64,000 bases of DNA from Varroa destructor (GCF_002443255.2 NW_019211456.1:22995061-23059060); one strand, 5' to 3'. Counted from the first letter of the stretch, positions 25,980 through 37,890 are shown. Notes: generated from the sequence alone by a model not told the origin. Numbers and translations are program-made.

Positions 25980-26915
25980 TATTAATACCGAAGAAAGACT
26001 GAACATACTTCATCCTTGCCATGGCCAGAAGCATTTTTACAGGCGCTAGTCAACCAGCTTATATTTTATTTTGCATGAGTCGTGCCTTTGTTAGTATTTG
26101 GGGCATTATTCGATGCTGGAGTTACCGAGCTCCACACATCCTGAATAGGCTTCAAATTGTAACTCGATGTAACCTTAATCTTCAGTAACTAAATGAGCTG
26201 CTATACAGTTGAAGAACGGTGATATGATAGTAATACATATTCATAACAGTACGCATAGACGCTGAATGTGGTATAATCGAATAGTTAAGATGCTTCGCCT
26301 GCTTTATGGGCATTGTCCGTTTTAACAATTTGGCAGTAAGATCGAGCAAAAAGTTGGAAACCGTCTTACTTAAGGCTCAAGTTTTAACTTTGCTTAGTTC
26401 TGTATTGAATTAATAGTTTTGTTACGAAACTGACGTACGTCTGGGGCTAATAATCCGCGTTTTGCCTACAATAGGCCTACAATCAAGCGTCGACGTGTGG
26501 TCTCAGTGATTAGGTTTGGGCTCCTAATGAAATTGGTTTTGCTCTCAATTAGGCGCGATTGTACATTGTTTACTCTTAGAGAATTCTCTTGAAACACACA
26601 CTTGGATTATTCCCACTTGAACGTACGAGATATTTGTAAATTGACGTCTAGAAGCTGATCTAAACTGGGGACATTCTCAAGTCAAGTATATTTTCAACAA
26701 CGGCCTTATACGAGTAAAATGAACTAGTTTTCAAAATGAACGGCCTTTCTAATGAATCAAGAGTCCGCGATGTAGTGAAACAGAATCTGCGTATGTTCCA
26801 GTCAACGCTTCTTGTTACCGAGGGCAGGTGACATAAATTCGGCTGCTATAAAACTGAGCGATGCAAATGTACTTTCCATTTAGTACCTGTTGCCACAACT
26901 TTTTGAGGGTGATAC
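25980..26915. other. unannotated sequence
   Basis: No supported feature. A short minus-strand frame near 26.3 kb contains KTDNAHKAG, faintly like a transposase or integrase word, but without supporting flanks. Confidence 0.45.
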
Positions 26916-26920
26916 TTCAT

Positions 26921-26957
26921 GCTCTCTCTCTCTCTCTCTCTCTAGATATATATATAT
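26921..26957. repeat. compound (CT)n(TA)n microsatellite
   Basis: About eleven CT units are followed at once by a short TA run, seen directly. It is one of three loci with this order and orientation (see 47260 and 50931). Confidence 0.95.
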
Positions 26958-27125
26958 CACTTAGTACTGGGCGGGGACTACTTCATATCGGCCAGTTGGT
27001 ATAGCATGTCTTGCTGAGCTGGAACCGTCGTTGTGGTTTAAACAGATACAAAGGCGTTTTTTTTTGTAATGATTAGATTGCTGAATATTCATGATTTACT
27101 TTAGGAATACAATTGTAGAAGAAGG

Positions 27126-27180
27126 TAAGACCCTAATGGTTAGTGCTCCATGCTGGCCTGAAGGGGAATTTTACGAAAAG
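27126..27180 (+). repeat. weak tRNA-like A-box element
   Basis: AGACCCTAATGGTTAGTGCTCC matches the D-arm and A-box pattern seen in the other SINE-like heads. The downstream T-arm (GGGGAATTTTACG) is a poor B-box. It may be a decayed member of the same SINE family or coincidence. Confidence 0.25.
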
Positions 27181-27189
27181 TTTCCAACG

Positions 27190-28400
27190 AAAGCAGTTAG
27201 TTTACAGCGTTGCTTTCTTTTAAGGATTTCATAATAGTCAAGTATAGCGGTAAACGTAAACACTCGTTATATCTTAACCTGGGCGTATCTCATTTTACAT
27301 TAACCGCCTGCATCTGTGTCGTTAGTTAAGACACAGACTCATGTTTGTAAAGGTCCCGGAGACAATCAGATCGAAGACTATTTCCACATTAATTAGAAAA
27401 GATGTTTTATAGCTGCCACTAAGCGACATACATCGATAAGAAAAGGACATCAAAAGGGAGCTTGCTAAATAGTGGACTTATTCGAAGCAGAGACGGAAAG
27501 CTCAGTAACTTCGTAAAGCGAACAATATTTAGGACAAATAAAATAAACTGGGCCTAGATAGAATCCTGACTGAGTCGATGCCTGGCAGCCTACGGGCAAA
27601 CTACGTTAAACGGTAAGGAGTAGATATGACAGAAAACGATAAAAAGTGACGCGACGTTCGAGGCTGATAGACGAAGGCAATATGAAGCTGATAAATTGTA
27701 GAATCTATAAAATCTACAGCACATTTTATTTCTAAAAAGGATATCTTGGTGTTATGGAACTTGTACCCGAAGTCAGTCAACATTTTTTATGTACCGCCTC
27801 TTAGCCCATTGATTCTGTCGTCGCTTGAGTCGCCTGGTAGGGATACGAGTGTTTTTTTTTGCAAACCATTTTTTGGACATGTTATCTACTTATGACAAAT
27901 AGAACGAAGCAAAGACAAACGTTTTTGTGTAGCTTGTAGGCGAGGCACCTTTGGCGAGCATAAAGGCTACGAAGTTTTAGCACTAACAAACGATTAGTAA
28001 ATGGCAATATAGTGGAAGCGTAGCGATGCCGTATTGCCAATAGGTGCTGCTCGCAGGTAGCACGCAGTGCAACTAGTTACGAAAGATTGTCGCCATATGA
28101 AACTTATGGTGAGGTCATAGGGCAATATGCTGAACTTCTTGGGTTACCTGATGTGGCCACTTAAAGATGAGTCTGCCATAAGATCAACTTGAAACAACTC
28201 ATACAAATGCCTATACCACCTGGGTTTAAAATGTGAGAAACGCATTTTTTTAGGCCACGTTTTTCTACATTCGTTATGATTTCAAATGAACGTAGAAATG
28301 CATTACCTGAACGGTAATACTTTAAAAGCAAAAGCATTACGTTTCCGATTTTTTTTTTAACAAATCTGATTTTTTTTTAAAATGTTTTTAATTTCCAGTT
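27190..28400. other. unannotated AT-rich sequence
   Basis: Nothing recognised apart from two T runs (near 28350 and 28371) inside a short near-direct repeat. The second lies in the poly-T tract that precedes the candidate exon at 28411. Confidence 0.5.
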
Positions 28401-28410
28401 TCTACTCTAA

Positions 28411-28734
28411 ATAGTTTTACGTTGGTCCCGCTTTTTTCCGGAAATTAGTTGTCTTGGTATTTCGGAGGTCAGCAAACGCGTTTACATTACGGAGATCACT
28501 TTCGATCTCGTTTTCTCCAAACTGGCAGATGGTCCTGTAACGGATAGTTTTTATCTAATTTTGCCAAACATAAAGAGTAGTCGCTGTACGAAGGTTGCTA
28601 GCCAGGTGTCAGTTAGAACGGGCCTGGAAGGCGTAAGAAAAACGCTTCACAGAACTAGGTGTGGCGTGATTGCTTCATCCCAGTCTCGTCAACTAATACA
28701 TAAATACGTCACGCTTCGATACAGTGAGACCTGA
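28411..28734 (+). CDS. possible internal exon, 107-codon open frame without a start
   Basis: The frame is open for 107 codons from the TAA at 28408 to the TGA at 28732, with mixed composition (for example EVSKRVYITEITFDLVF and RTGLEGVRKTLHRTRC). It lacks an early ATG, as an internal exon would. Upstream lie a poly-T tract and two candidate acceptors (TTTCCAG ending at 28397, and AAATAG ending at 28414). A good donor, GGC followed by GTAAGA, occurs at 28633. An exon of about 218 bases (28415-28632) is therefore possible. No family is recognised. About ten frames this long are expected by chance in the window, so the splice-site pairing is the only extra support. Confidence 0.25.
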   Translation: MVLRWSRFFPEISCLGISEVSKRVYITEITFDLVFSKLADGPVTDSFYLILPNIKSSRCTKVASQVSVRTGLEGVRKTLHRTRCGVIASSQSRQLIHKYVTLRYSET

Positions 28735-30600
28735 ACCGGGTTACCGACGTGCGGAGACGTTATGGTAGGCATCACGCAGAGAACAGGTGGAAACCAGTCG
28801 TGAAACGAAACACGATGAAGCAGAAAGGTGCTGAAGAGCTATAGCTACTACCTTGCAGTCGAAATGCGTCTCTTATTAATTATCGTTAGCAGATTTGCTC
28901 GCAGAGCTTCGTATAGATTTTTGTCTCCACGGTGAATCAGAATTCTGGAAGATGTCGTCAGTTTTATAAACATGTAATGGTACTTTCCATAAAGTTTACA
29001 TTGGCTACGTTAAATTGCGAGGCTCTCGCCAAGTCCGAGATATATTGCACGCTGAGTTAAGGCCTACCATTAACATGGCCAATAAATATCCTGTATGGAA
29101 CAGTCCTGTTGAATTGCGATTTTTAAAAGCCCAAACGGCTTTTTAAAATAACTACCAATGCTGGCCTAAATAACCACGTTCCGAGGTAGCCGGTCTAGAA
29201 ATAATAATATAAAAGTAATAGAAATAATAGAAAAGGGCACAACGAAGTTTCGCAATTGTTCTCATTTTCACTAGCAGTTTAACTGAGCACACGCCTTCAA
29301 GTTACCTACTTCTGTCAGTGTGAATGCAGACAGAATTTAACTGTCGTTAATTCACCTCCTTTGGCTTAATATATGGAAAACTTCTCACTCATACTCCGTT
29401 CAAATCGTTACGGATTTATAGTTAATAAAATGATTTCTTGCAGGCCAACATCAACTAAAATTGCAGGAACTATAAGGCATTGGCTCTTAGTGCTTCACAC
29501 GGCGCCCACACCGATGTTGAACGTTTCGGGCAAGCATTAGCCTTAGCCATATAAGTCAGACTTCCAGTCGGTAACATGCCGTTTAGTTCAAACAAAACAA
29601 TTACTAGAAGAGTTATCGTGGTCAAACTGCGCTAAGCGCTAAATCCGACAAGAAACTTAACGATTGCAGCGCGAACGAAATCATATAGGAACACCCTTTA
29701 TACATCAATCTTTACCACGCAGATGGAATAATTGTATCTGCTGCCTGCACAGCCATATAGGCAAACGTGAAATTTCTATCGAAAACACAAACTCGTTCAT
29801 ACTTATCCAAAACAGCCTTTCACAGTCGAATCACTTACCCCTAGTTACTTCGGCCAGCTGTAAGCTTCAGAGGCTCGACCTGTGACACGGACACGCTTAA
29901 ACGAATTTGGCTTTTTATATATATCACACTTATAGCTTATTTTGGAAAGCATTCTTCCGGAGCCGGCGTCATGCGTGATGAAGACTTTTGTGAGTCATTC
30001 TAACAGTGATGTGAAACGGGTATGAATATTCTAGGAAATTCTTCCGCGTATCAGGACCATTATAATGTATAACCTAGTTCACTAGGTTATTCTATGTATC
30101 GGTTTTCTGCGACAGGTTACAGTATCAATTTGTTATATTGCTTAAAAATGTTAATTAGGAATTATGGTGCGATATGGGCTAGTAAATATTACTTTACTCT
30201 TAGTATTGTTATTCTTACTCACTTACTTAGATTTTTTCCTAGTAGGACTTAAGGACGGCACAGCAACTTCAATCTGATACTTATGTTCTACTGTTACTAT
30301 TCGTACGTTTTGTGATAGTCGCACACAAAAGATTCATGCCTTTCTATATTCTGTTTCGCTTTACTATCATTTAGGTTTAGCTACTTGCTTCACACTTACC
30401 GGTCTGTTGTTATTTACGCATTAGAAATTGATGAGCATTTTTACGCTTGCGTTTACGAGAGAATCCATACTAACGCACTTAACTATATGCCGCATCAAGC
30501 CATATGCATGCGTTTCTCCTTTTCGTATTGAAATCGCTTTAGGTCTCTTGGTAACGAGACTAAGGGATTCCACGATTATGTAGATCTGGCGTGCTTGCTG
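28735..30600. other. unannotated sequence
   Basis: A near-palindrome at 30069-30090 is listed separately. Otherwise there are no frames, RNAs or repeats of note. Confidence 0.5.
30069..30090. repeat. inverted repeat, 10-base arms
   Basis: ATAACCTAGT and its exact complement ACTAGGTTAT are separated by two bases. The outer nine bases of each arm recur in the palindrome at 31069. Confidence 0.9.
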
Positions 30601-30616
30601 TTTCCTGCAATCCTCT

Positions 30617-30943
30617 ATGCAAATCCGTTTTTCGCCACTATTCTTCGAAAGGGCTTTCCGGATTGATATCCTTTTTTCTGGACTTCTGTCATTACTAAAC
30701 CGCGTTTACATGTGGTTCTTCTTCTATGGCTTTCCTCTCCTGTTTGCTATGTTTTTTCCCATCGCTCTGTTGTGCTGCGGTTTTTTTATATTGCTAGTAT
30801 CAGCAAGAGAACGTTACTCTGATTTTGTATCTTCTGCTTTGCCTGGTACCCAGCAATTTGGACTGCATGCTACGGCAAGCTCGGTGCACTCTGCCGCCGC
30901 TATTGCTGCTTTTCCAATATTTGAATTGGGAACGTATGGATAG
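30617..30943 (+). CDS. hypothetical hydrophobic open frame
   Basis: An ATG-led 108-residue frame has one strongly hydrophobic region that could form two adjacent membrane segments (around YMWFFFYGFPLLFAMF and PIALLCCGFFILLV), followed by a polar ARERYSDF and a small-residue tail. Arthropod chemoreceptors and other membrane proteins look like this, but a pyrimidine-rich strand automatically yields Phe and Leu, and this strand is pyrimidine-rich. The minus strand has a competing short open frame (around 30815-30990) with ordinary composition. Chance is the leading explanation. Confidence 0.15.
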   Translation: MQIRFSPLFFERAFRIDILFSGLLSLLNRVYMWFFFYGFPLLFAMFFPIALLCCGFFILLVSARERYSDFVSSALPGTQQFGLHATASSVHSAAAIAAFPIFELGTYG

Positions 30944-31068
30944 TGGCTGTATGTCATTATTCTTGTTCTTGACTCAGCTCAGCATTGCTCTGAATGTTTG
31001 GGAGCAGAAAGGAGTTGAAGAATAAAAAAGTTGGTATGGGAAGGCGTAGTAGAGGGCCACACGAAAGG

Positions 31069-31082
31069 ATAACCTAGGTTAT
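31069..31082. repeat. 14-base perfect palindrome
   Basis: ATAACCTAGGTTAT is self-complementary and shares nine-base arms with the inverted repeat exactly 1000 bases to the left. Confidence 0.9.
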
Positions 31083-31148
31083 AACTAATGGACCCCAAAC
31101 TAAGGAAAAACAGGCAAAATTCACAGTCTGTGGCTTCCAGCCCGGACT

Positions 31149-31292
31149 AGCGGTTTTCGTTGGGCGCCGCTCTGCTAGAGTTCAGTAACCCAGCAGACCC
31201 TCTTGCTGCTACTGCTATCAACTGGTCCGTATCTGCGAACTGTAGTTCGTGCACTATCCTTGACTTCTTTCCGACCGTGCTACTGCTCTCTG
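31149..31292 (-). CDS. short open frame, possible exon
   Basis: On the minus strand a 47-codon frame contains RIVHELQFADTDQLIAVAA. It lies directly after a T-rich stretch ending in GATAG that would serve as a 3' splice site. Several other short frames on the same strand flank it (30815-30990 and near 31300-31400). The group could be exons of one gene or noise in a GC-richer patch. No family recognised. Confidence 0.12.
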
Positions 31293-31449
31293 CCGCCTAT
31301 CAAGGAAAACATTTCAAGAGAACAGACAACGGACGGGAAAAACCCCCGACGGGGTTTTGAGCTTCGTTCCATGTTGCTGTTGTTGAAATCCATACATGTA
31401 GCTGATCTACAGCCCTATCCGTACAAAACCTACGCTGTTGTCTAGGGTA

Positions 31450-33330
31450 TTTCAGTCAGAGCGAATAGACACAGATGAAATTGGGTAATATTCGCATACA
31501 CGTACAACTGCATTGTATAGAAGACAATTAGAATGAGTTACCGAAACGACATTTTTGTGAGTAAGATTAGTTCTGTTTAAGGCTCAGCAGCGTAATAAGA
31601 CATTGTATGCCCTCTGTTAACGGCTTATAAAAGCACATATATAACAAACAGTAGGTAAAGATGACGCGCACTCTAATTGGCATGTAGTTTATGCATACTT
31701 TCACCAATTAACGGTGTAAAGCCCTACCGAACTATTGCATTTAATATTAAAGTTCCATATATATATAAATAGAACTTTCAATTTCAAAAAAGTGATACGG
31801 CTATACTTTAGAACAAAGAGGACACTTAATCATCATTGTTTAAAGTACGTCGTTTTCCGCAAACAACTGTTTTTCTAATAGGATTATTATCATAATTACC
31901 TTTCATTTTTTTCACACTTTTTCTGTTTACGTTAACTTCATTTTACGTAACTTGTTTACGTTAAAAAAACTTACTCTAGAAATTTTGAAAGTGAGCACAA
32001 AAACATAGGAAAGTCACCACGACTGACGTATGGGACAATGCAGTGAAATTGGTAATACTGGTGATAATTTATTAGGAAATGGTTAACAACTGTTAAAGTC
32101 TAATTCCTTTTACATATTACTCTGCAATAAAATAACCACATAGTTAAATTTCTATGACACGTTTTATTATAAATCAAACACATTGTATCTGTATTGGCTA
32201 TCGGCAATGTAGGTTGTTACAATTCATACCTTTGGAAAAATTTAATGCCAACTGCAATACGAATGAGGATCGATTTATCCATAACAGTTGACTAAATAGA
32301 AGCACAATTTTAATAGAATATCGGGAATCCTTTTGGAAAGCAAACACCGTAAAGTGGGTTCCGTGGATTTATGGCTACAAAACAAGCTTTATTTATATCA
32401 AACTGTTGATGTTTTTGCCAGTTGTCTTTTTTTACGTAAAATTCGACCTTCATAAAAGTATATGAAAACTAAGATGCGATAAGAAATGAAGCATAGTAAG
32501 TAAATTCAGTTTGAGGTATTCCCACGTAAGAGGTACAACTTGGAAACAGGCATCCTTAACTTCATCATGTAATGCGTATCAGACATCACCAACCTGCAGT
32601 GATACAGATCTTAAATGCATCAAATGAACAACAATTCTCTATGCCAAGTAGGGAATCGCAAGTTTGCTTATATGTTATTTATTGACCACAATGAGCTTAA
32701 ATATACTAAAAAAACTTGCTTTATTAACGAAAGCCTGCCAGATATTTTTGTTAGCCATAGCTACACGTCGTTCCACACATATAGGCATTTCCGAATAGAT
32801 TTTTGAGTTTTCTTTCTTTTCCTTTGTAACTCTGCCGGCCAGCCAGTGATGTTTTGTGTGAGATGAATCATCAACGCTAGCTCACGTCTACCCAGTGCTC
32901 GATCATCCACAGCCGGAAACTTGACGAGAAAAAAGTCACTCACAAGCCTCTCTTACCTAATCTGAATAAGCATCGCGTTGATGCCACTAGCCGCTTCAGT
33001 TATGCCACTTTGTCGACCTGTCTGACTTACTAGTCTAATTAGGCTGCAAGCGTGATAAAGAAGAAGAAGAAGAAGGACGGATCTCCTTCTCAGATGATCG
33101 GCGGAAGACATATGTATAGAGCAGCACCCACGAGCACACCCAACCAACAAGTCGAGTTCAATTACGACTTATGCATTTTAGGACTTCGGAACTTTGACTG
33201 TAACTTCAACACCGTGTACTCCGTAAGCTGAGCGGGGCGGAGGGAATATGGGCAAGACGACTGCTTTTCCTTTCCAAGAGCCACAGTTCAGCATCTTTCG
33301 TTTATCTAATCCATTCTTTCATAGTCCGTC
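31450..33330. other. AT-rich sequence, one AU-rich hairpin
   Basis: At 31749-31778 the arms AAAGTTC and GAACTTT flank a 16-base AT loop. Nothing else is recognised until the (AAG)6 run at 33058. Confidence 0.5.
33058..33075. repeat. (AAG)6 trinucleotide repeat
   Basis: Six perfect AAG units, seen directly. No supported frame uses it. Confidence 0.9.
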
Positions 33331-33496
33331 ACCGTTACAGCCGAGCGCTGGTTAAACCTATAGAAACGGGGGATCCTTATAACACTCTTTTCGGTACCCC
33401 CAAGTTTCCTATTGCACCTGCCGATATATACGTGATCGGCTTGCGCTTATGTAGACGCCTATGGTAATAGCGGCCGAGCAACCCCACACAGCCACG

Positions 33497-33763
33497 TCAG
33501 TTTCTGCAGTTCAAACGTGAGCAATTTCTCCGATACCAACTACTCTGGCCACATACAGCTCTTTTTCTACATTCAAACGCTAAGATGGCGCCTTCGTTAA
33601 AATAAGTTTTGCCTGACAACGGCACGGGGCCAACAGAACAACGGTAGATGGGTGGAAAGAGCGTGGATGGGAACACCTCGGGTACTTCTAGCATTTGATC
33701 TGCTTGTTCTGCATAGCACCGTAGCACAATACTATGGTGCCTGATTCGACCTCTACTGATACT
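33497..33763 (-). CDS. hypothetical cysteine-containing open frame
   Basis: The minus-strand frame is open for 88 codons and carries six cysteines, with the stretch YRCSVGPVPLSGKTYFNEG followed by AILAFEC. The pattern C...P...G...Y..G....F.C is loosely like a Sushi (CCP) module, and a late W and C pair (SSWYRRNC) follows, but the spacing after the second cysteine is wrong for a standard module. A pyrimidine-rich tract ending in TTGTCAG inside the frame could be a splice acceptor. I treat it as an unrecognised candidate; profile comparison to Sushi would be the test. Confidence 0.2.
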   Translation of the reverse strand, partial: SISRGRIRHHSIVLRCYAEQADQMLEVPEVFPSTLFPPIYRCSVGPVPLSGKTYFNEGAILAFECRKRAVCGQSSWYRRNCSRLNCRN

Positions 33764-33769
33764 TTATAC

Positions 33770-36700
33770 CAAAGTGGCTATTCCAACCACTCGAGCATGA
33801 GTACAACAGTGCTGCTGTTGCGGTTCACCATCTCACCGCCCGCCTCTTCACTTCCCTGAGGTGCTATAGACCTGAATTTAAAACTAGCTCAGTTAGGAGG
33901 GGATGGGCAGCTGCACAACGGTCGCAACCCTAATTACACACATACAAACACAAAATGAACTGACAAGGAAAAGCCATCTTTGATCAGGACCTCCTGAAAT
34001 AGTCACTTCAATGAGCAATCTTAAAGCAAACGAAAATATCGATGCGGCAGGGAAAAGTGTTGCGACAATAGCGGAGTGGCGGGATGGAGGTCGTTTCTTG
34101 GACCGGGCACGGTACTATGATGAGCCGCTCGCTACTTTATCAGGTGCTTGACACCAACCCTCTGCTTATTAGACGTTTGGGAGCCGCATGGGTGAATAAA
34201 AAGAGCTTGCTTGAGCTTGAAACGTCTTGACCTAGATTAGCTATTGGTTATTGGGATTCTAAGTGAGAAGAGCAAAAAAAGGGAGATTAGATGAGCGGGT
34301 CCTGAATGCTCAGGAGCACAGCAAGACATTTTCTTTGGTGACTCGCAAACTCCTTATTACGTTGGACATTAAGGCCCTTCCTTTTAGTACAGTTAAGCAG
34401 TGTTAGAAGCATGTAAGGTACAAGTCCTTATTATAGCTGGCTAGGTTCCCCTTCCAAATCATCGACTACGTTTGCCAAATAAGCCCACTTGTTAGGTAAT
34501 GCGTATGGTTTAAGCAACATTTTACAAAAGACATTAAACTATTTCAGGTATCTGATGATAGTAAACGCTAAGTTGATCCGTTGGCATCTGCTCGATTCCG
34601 TTCAACTTGTTCATGAATCGCTTTCGACTAAGACCCAATCTAGATTCGACAGTCATACTTAAAATACAATATGTATTTTTCTTTCACTTCTTCCTAATTT
34701 TTTAATAGAAGATTGTTTATACCTTTTAAGAACACTGTCAGGAGATCGATCGGATGCGTTTGAAATAATTATAGTAGTATTATATATTTTGTACTTGTAT
34801 ACAAAGACAATATTTTAGCAACTGGGGTTGACGTCAAGCCGTTAGAAACCAAAGTGAGCTGAATCCCGAGACCGGATTTATAACTGTTGTAGATTATGAC
34901 TTAGTTATAGTTCATGCTGACGCAAACTTTGGAGGAAAGAGCAAGGGCTGAGTGTTGATTGAGTAAAGCTTGAGTGCCAAGGGCATTTCCTTTATCCCCC
35001 CCTACCATCTACCGCTAGCAGCAAAAGTAGTTTCAGCCAACAAAAAACGAATCAGATTTTAGACAAAAAAAGTCTAACGTTCAAATCCAATTTCATTTAC
35101 CTCCGCAAACGAATTGAAAGGCTAGTGTGCCTGGGTGCCTGCCTGGCCAGCGACCCGTTCATGCCGCAGGCTTTCGGCCAGAGAGAAGGTTTGGCCTCAA
35201 AATAAGAATAAATGATCTGACAGATGATGACCTTGGCTATTGGCTCTTGCCTTCTAATTAGCTGTTTTGGTGGAAATGGCCCCAGTCATTCTAACTTAAG
35301 TTGCGGTTTTGTGCAAAGGATAGAACAACATAACAAGATCACTTGATTGCGTTGGAACTACGGCAGCAACTGTCGTTTCTGGTGCAGTGGCCCAGAAAGA
35401 AATTTTAGGAAGAAAACCGTATTACGTTTACGCTAAAGAATTGTGCTTTCTGCACAGCTTGTCAAGCCAATCATGTAGAATAAAACAGACACCTTATTGC
35501 TTTAGAGTTTGTTCCCAATGAACGACGACGTGCTCACTTAGTACGATCCTGTCTGGGTCGTTGCAATGACCATGCAGTGATTGAATTAATTTCATGCAGG
35601 GTAAGGGGCTCCTAAGCTGCCATCGGGTCAAATCATGCCTTTATACTGAACAAAAATGCATGGAGAATCGGTTCCGTCGTCAAGCCGAGATAATTGAAAG
35701 CTGTCGCAACGTTTTGTATCAGGTCACTGAACTAAAGGCATTATCCATTTCCTTAGGTTGATTGTACCTACTATTGTATCTATACCATTATATTTGAACA
35801 ACGGGACAGTTGAGTAAAAATTCTCAGGCCTAAGTACTAAAATGTTGTTTCTATACCTCTATACACAATGCTGTGCTTCTTACTACCCCGTGACTGGTAC
35901 CACCATGATCTGTGACCACTGTTAATCCACAAAAACGTATTTCGCGTGCATATTAAATTTAGTTTTATTAAAATTTGTAAACGATATTCACATATTGTTG
36001 ATTATTTCACGAGTATACAAAATGTCCTCCTTTTTTATACTCTCGATCACCCATTAATTAGATGTTCATATTCCTATAAGAGTCTTTTAAAATTACATTA
36101 GCTTCCCACATATTGACCAGTATAGAGTTTAGCGAAAACGCGACGCTCAAAGCAAATCTCACTAGAGCTTCCTAGCTGCTAGAATGAGACTTTCGTGGAA
36201 CGTCAACGCCATTGCTGCTCGTAACATCTTACCGCGTACCATTAGCAGCACGTGTGAGCATGTTATAGCAGATGCTACACGCCCGCCTTCGACCATTTCC
36301 AACACCACAATAGCGGCGGCAAACATATAGTTCGCAGCAGGCACAGAAGCATAGAGGGAATGGCCTGTTTCTGAACGTGGCACTATTACAATACACATTT
36401 AATGAATAGAAGAAATTTCATCAATAGACGAATGGAGAACTGAATAGGCAGCCGGCAAGCCATTGTCTAAAGAACAGCTATAGGGTTGACGCTAACCGGC
36501 TGCATTCGGTTTTTAAATGAACGGTGGTAAACGGACGTTTCGCAAAAATTAAGACGGGGCAAAAAGATAGTAGGTCACGTGCAGCAGTCATCGTCTTCCA
36601 TCGCAATACCAACGACAAACTCAGAATGTGTGACGAACTGCATAATAATGTCGCTGCCCCTTCGGTCGCGTTTTCTAACTTATTCGGCCTGTTGTGTTTC

Positions 36701-37420
36701 TTATGGCCACATGCCTGTTTATGACATCTCCTTCGACCTCAACTTGGATGGGTAGGCAACTGTCAAGGAATCTACAAACAGGCAATAGCAGTGGTACTGG
36801 CAGTAACTTTAGTATACCTTTCTCTCCATTGGTCACCTGCAATGTAGACAAGCTTCGCCTTGTGAACTAACCTGTACATAGGCTATATGATATATGGAAA
36901 AGTTTAACAATCTTATCGCATGCTATATCGCTTTGAGCGACTATGTTCCATGTGTATATTTATGAATTCTACAAAATCTCCGATTATACTTCCAAGCAGT
37001 CAAAAGTCTTATATAAATCAATGTCTAATTAAACGTACATGATAAGAGGCAAAATTTTGAACTTAATAAGTAAATGCTGGCTTTGACAGCTCATAACAGA
37101 TGCTATTCATAGAAGGTACCCATAGCAGTAGTTTACCCATGCACCCATCGTATTTGCAAATTAACCTGGATACGCTTAGATATTCATCAAAAAGTAACTG
37201 GGGTAAAAAAAATGTATAGTTATAGTATAAATTACACTTAAATTATATCATTCTAAATCACAATGTCTATATTGAAACTTTGGTCACATTGTTAGCAAAG
37301 GTAAAATTGGTGTGATTATGGGATTGTAGTGTGAAATTGTTTTAAAAAACAGTCATGTCCAGCTAAAACTATACATAGAATTGCTATAAAGGCTCACTGA
37401 ATAACGTCTTTGTAAAGAAT
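33770..37420. other. unannotated sequence with GC-richer sub-patches
   Basis: GC-richer short stretches at 33.8-34.2 kb and 35.1-35.4 kb. The latter holds a 47-codon plus-strand frame of ordinary composition (around 35118-35261). A 78-residue minus-strand frame lies at 36162-36398. No domain, RNA gene or repeat array identified. Confidence 0.45.
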
Positions 37421-37599
37421 AGGACAGTGGAAATCGTACCCAATGGGATACTCGTTGGATGAGAGGTGCATGGTGGCTAAGCGTCGGGTGGGTTTTCAAC
37501 GTCCGATTGCAAGAACGCAGCCTCAGACAATCGTGGGGTATCGTTTGACATAGATGTGAGAAGTCAGACTCGAATAAGGCTACCGTACCCTAATGAAGA

Positions 37600-37740
37600 C
37601 TGATGGTTTACCCATCTGCGCCTGAGTTGCTGGCGCTCATAATGGTTATCACACTCGCTTACGGTTGAGAGGCCACGGCGATCCTACCAGACACAACTTG
37701 GGGGATGAACCTACGTGAAAAAAACAGTTACTAAATAAAT
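37600..37740 (+). repeat. tRNA-derived SINE-like head
   Basis: CTCATAATGGTTATCACA is a good D-arm with an A-box. It is followed by an anticodon-arm-like segment with CTTACGG in the loop, and about 35 bases after GGTTA by CACGGCGATCCTACC as a degraded B-box T-arm. Loop position and spacing are those of a tRNA, perhaps originally one with anticodon ACG. The stems do not pair fully, so a SINE head or tRNA pseudogene is more likely than a functional tRNA. It faces the minus-strand element that follows. Confidence 0.5.
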
Positions 37741-37890
37741 GGTCCTGGTAACATAGGGGATGATGGTAATGAAAACGACAGCTGCAGGTATTCGAACTGA
37801 GATTTATGCCTAACCAGAGTGGCATAACCTAACCGGAATGTAGACCGCAACATGGGTCTTTACAGGAGTTCGAAGAAAATCGAACCTTTA
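37741..37890 (-). repeat. tRNA-derived SINE-like head, opposite orientation
   Basis: On the minus strand the order is a D-loop-like CCGGTTAGG, an anticodon-like arm with five paired bases (ATGCC/GGCAT) around an over-long 10-base loop, then CTCAGTTCGAATACCTG. The last contains the best B-box in the window (TTCGAAT). The spacing from GGTTA to TTCGAAT is about 38 bases, as in a tRNA. The enlarged anticodon loop and mismatched T-stem rule out a working tRNA. It is best read as a SINE head. Confidence 0.55.

Noticed and set aside
26281..26325. KTDNAHKAG on the minus strand as a transposase or integrase remnant
   Set aside because: Isolated short word without flanking catalytic-domain sequence.
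37600..37890. Functional tRNA genes
   Set aside because: Acceptor and T-stems do not pair, one anticodon loop is 10 bases, and no terminal T-run terminator is positioned correctly.
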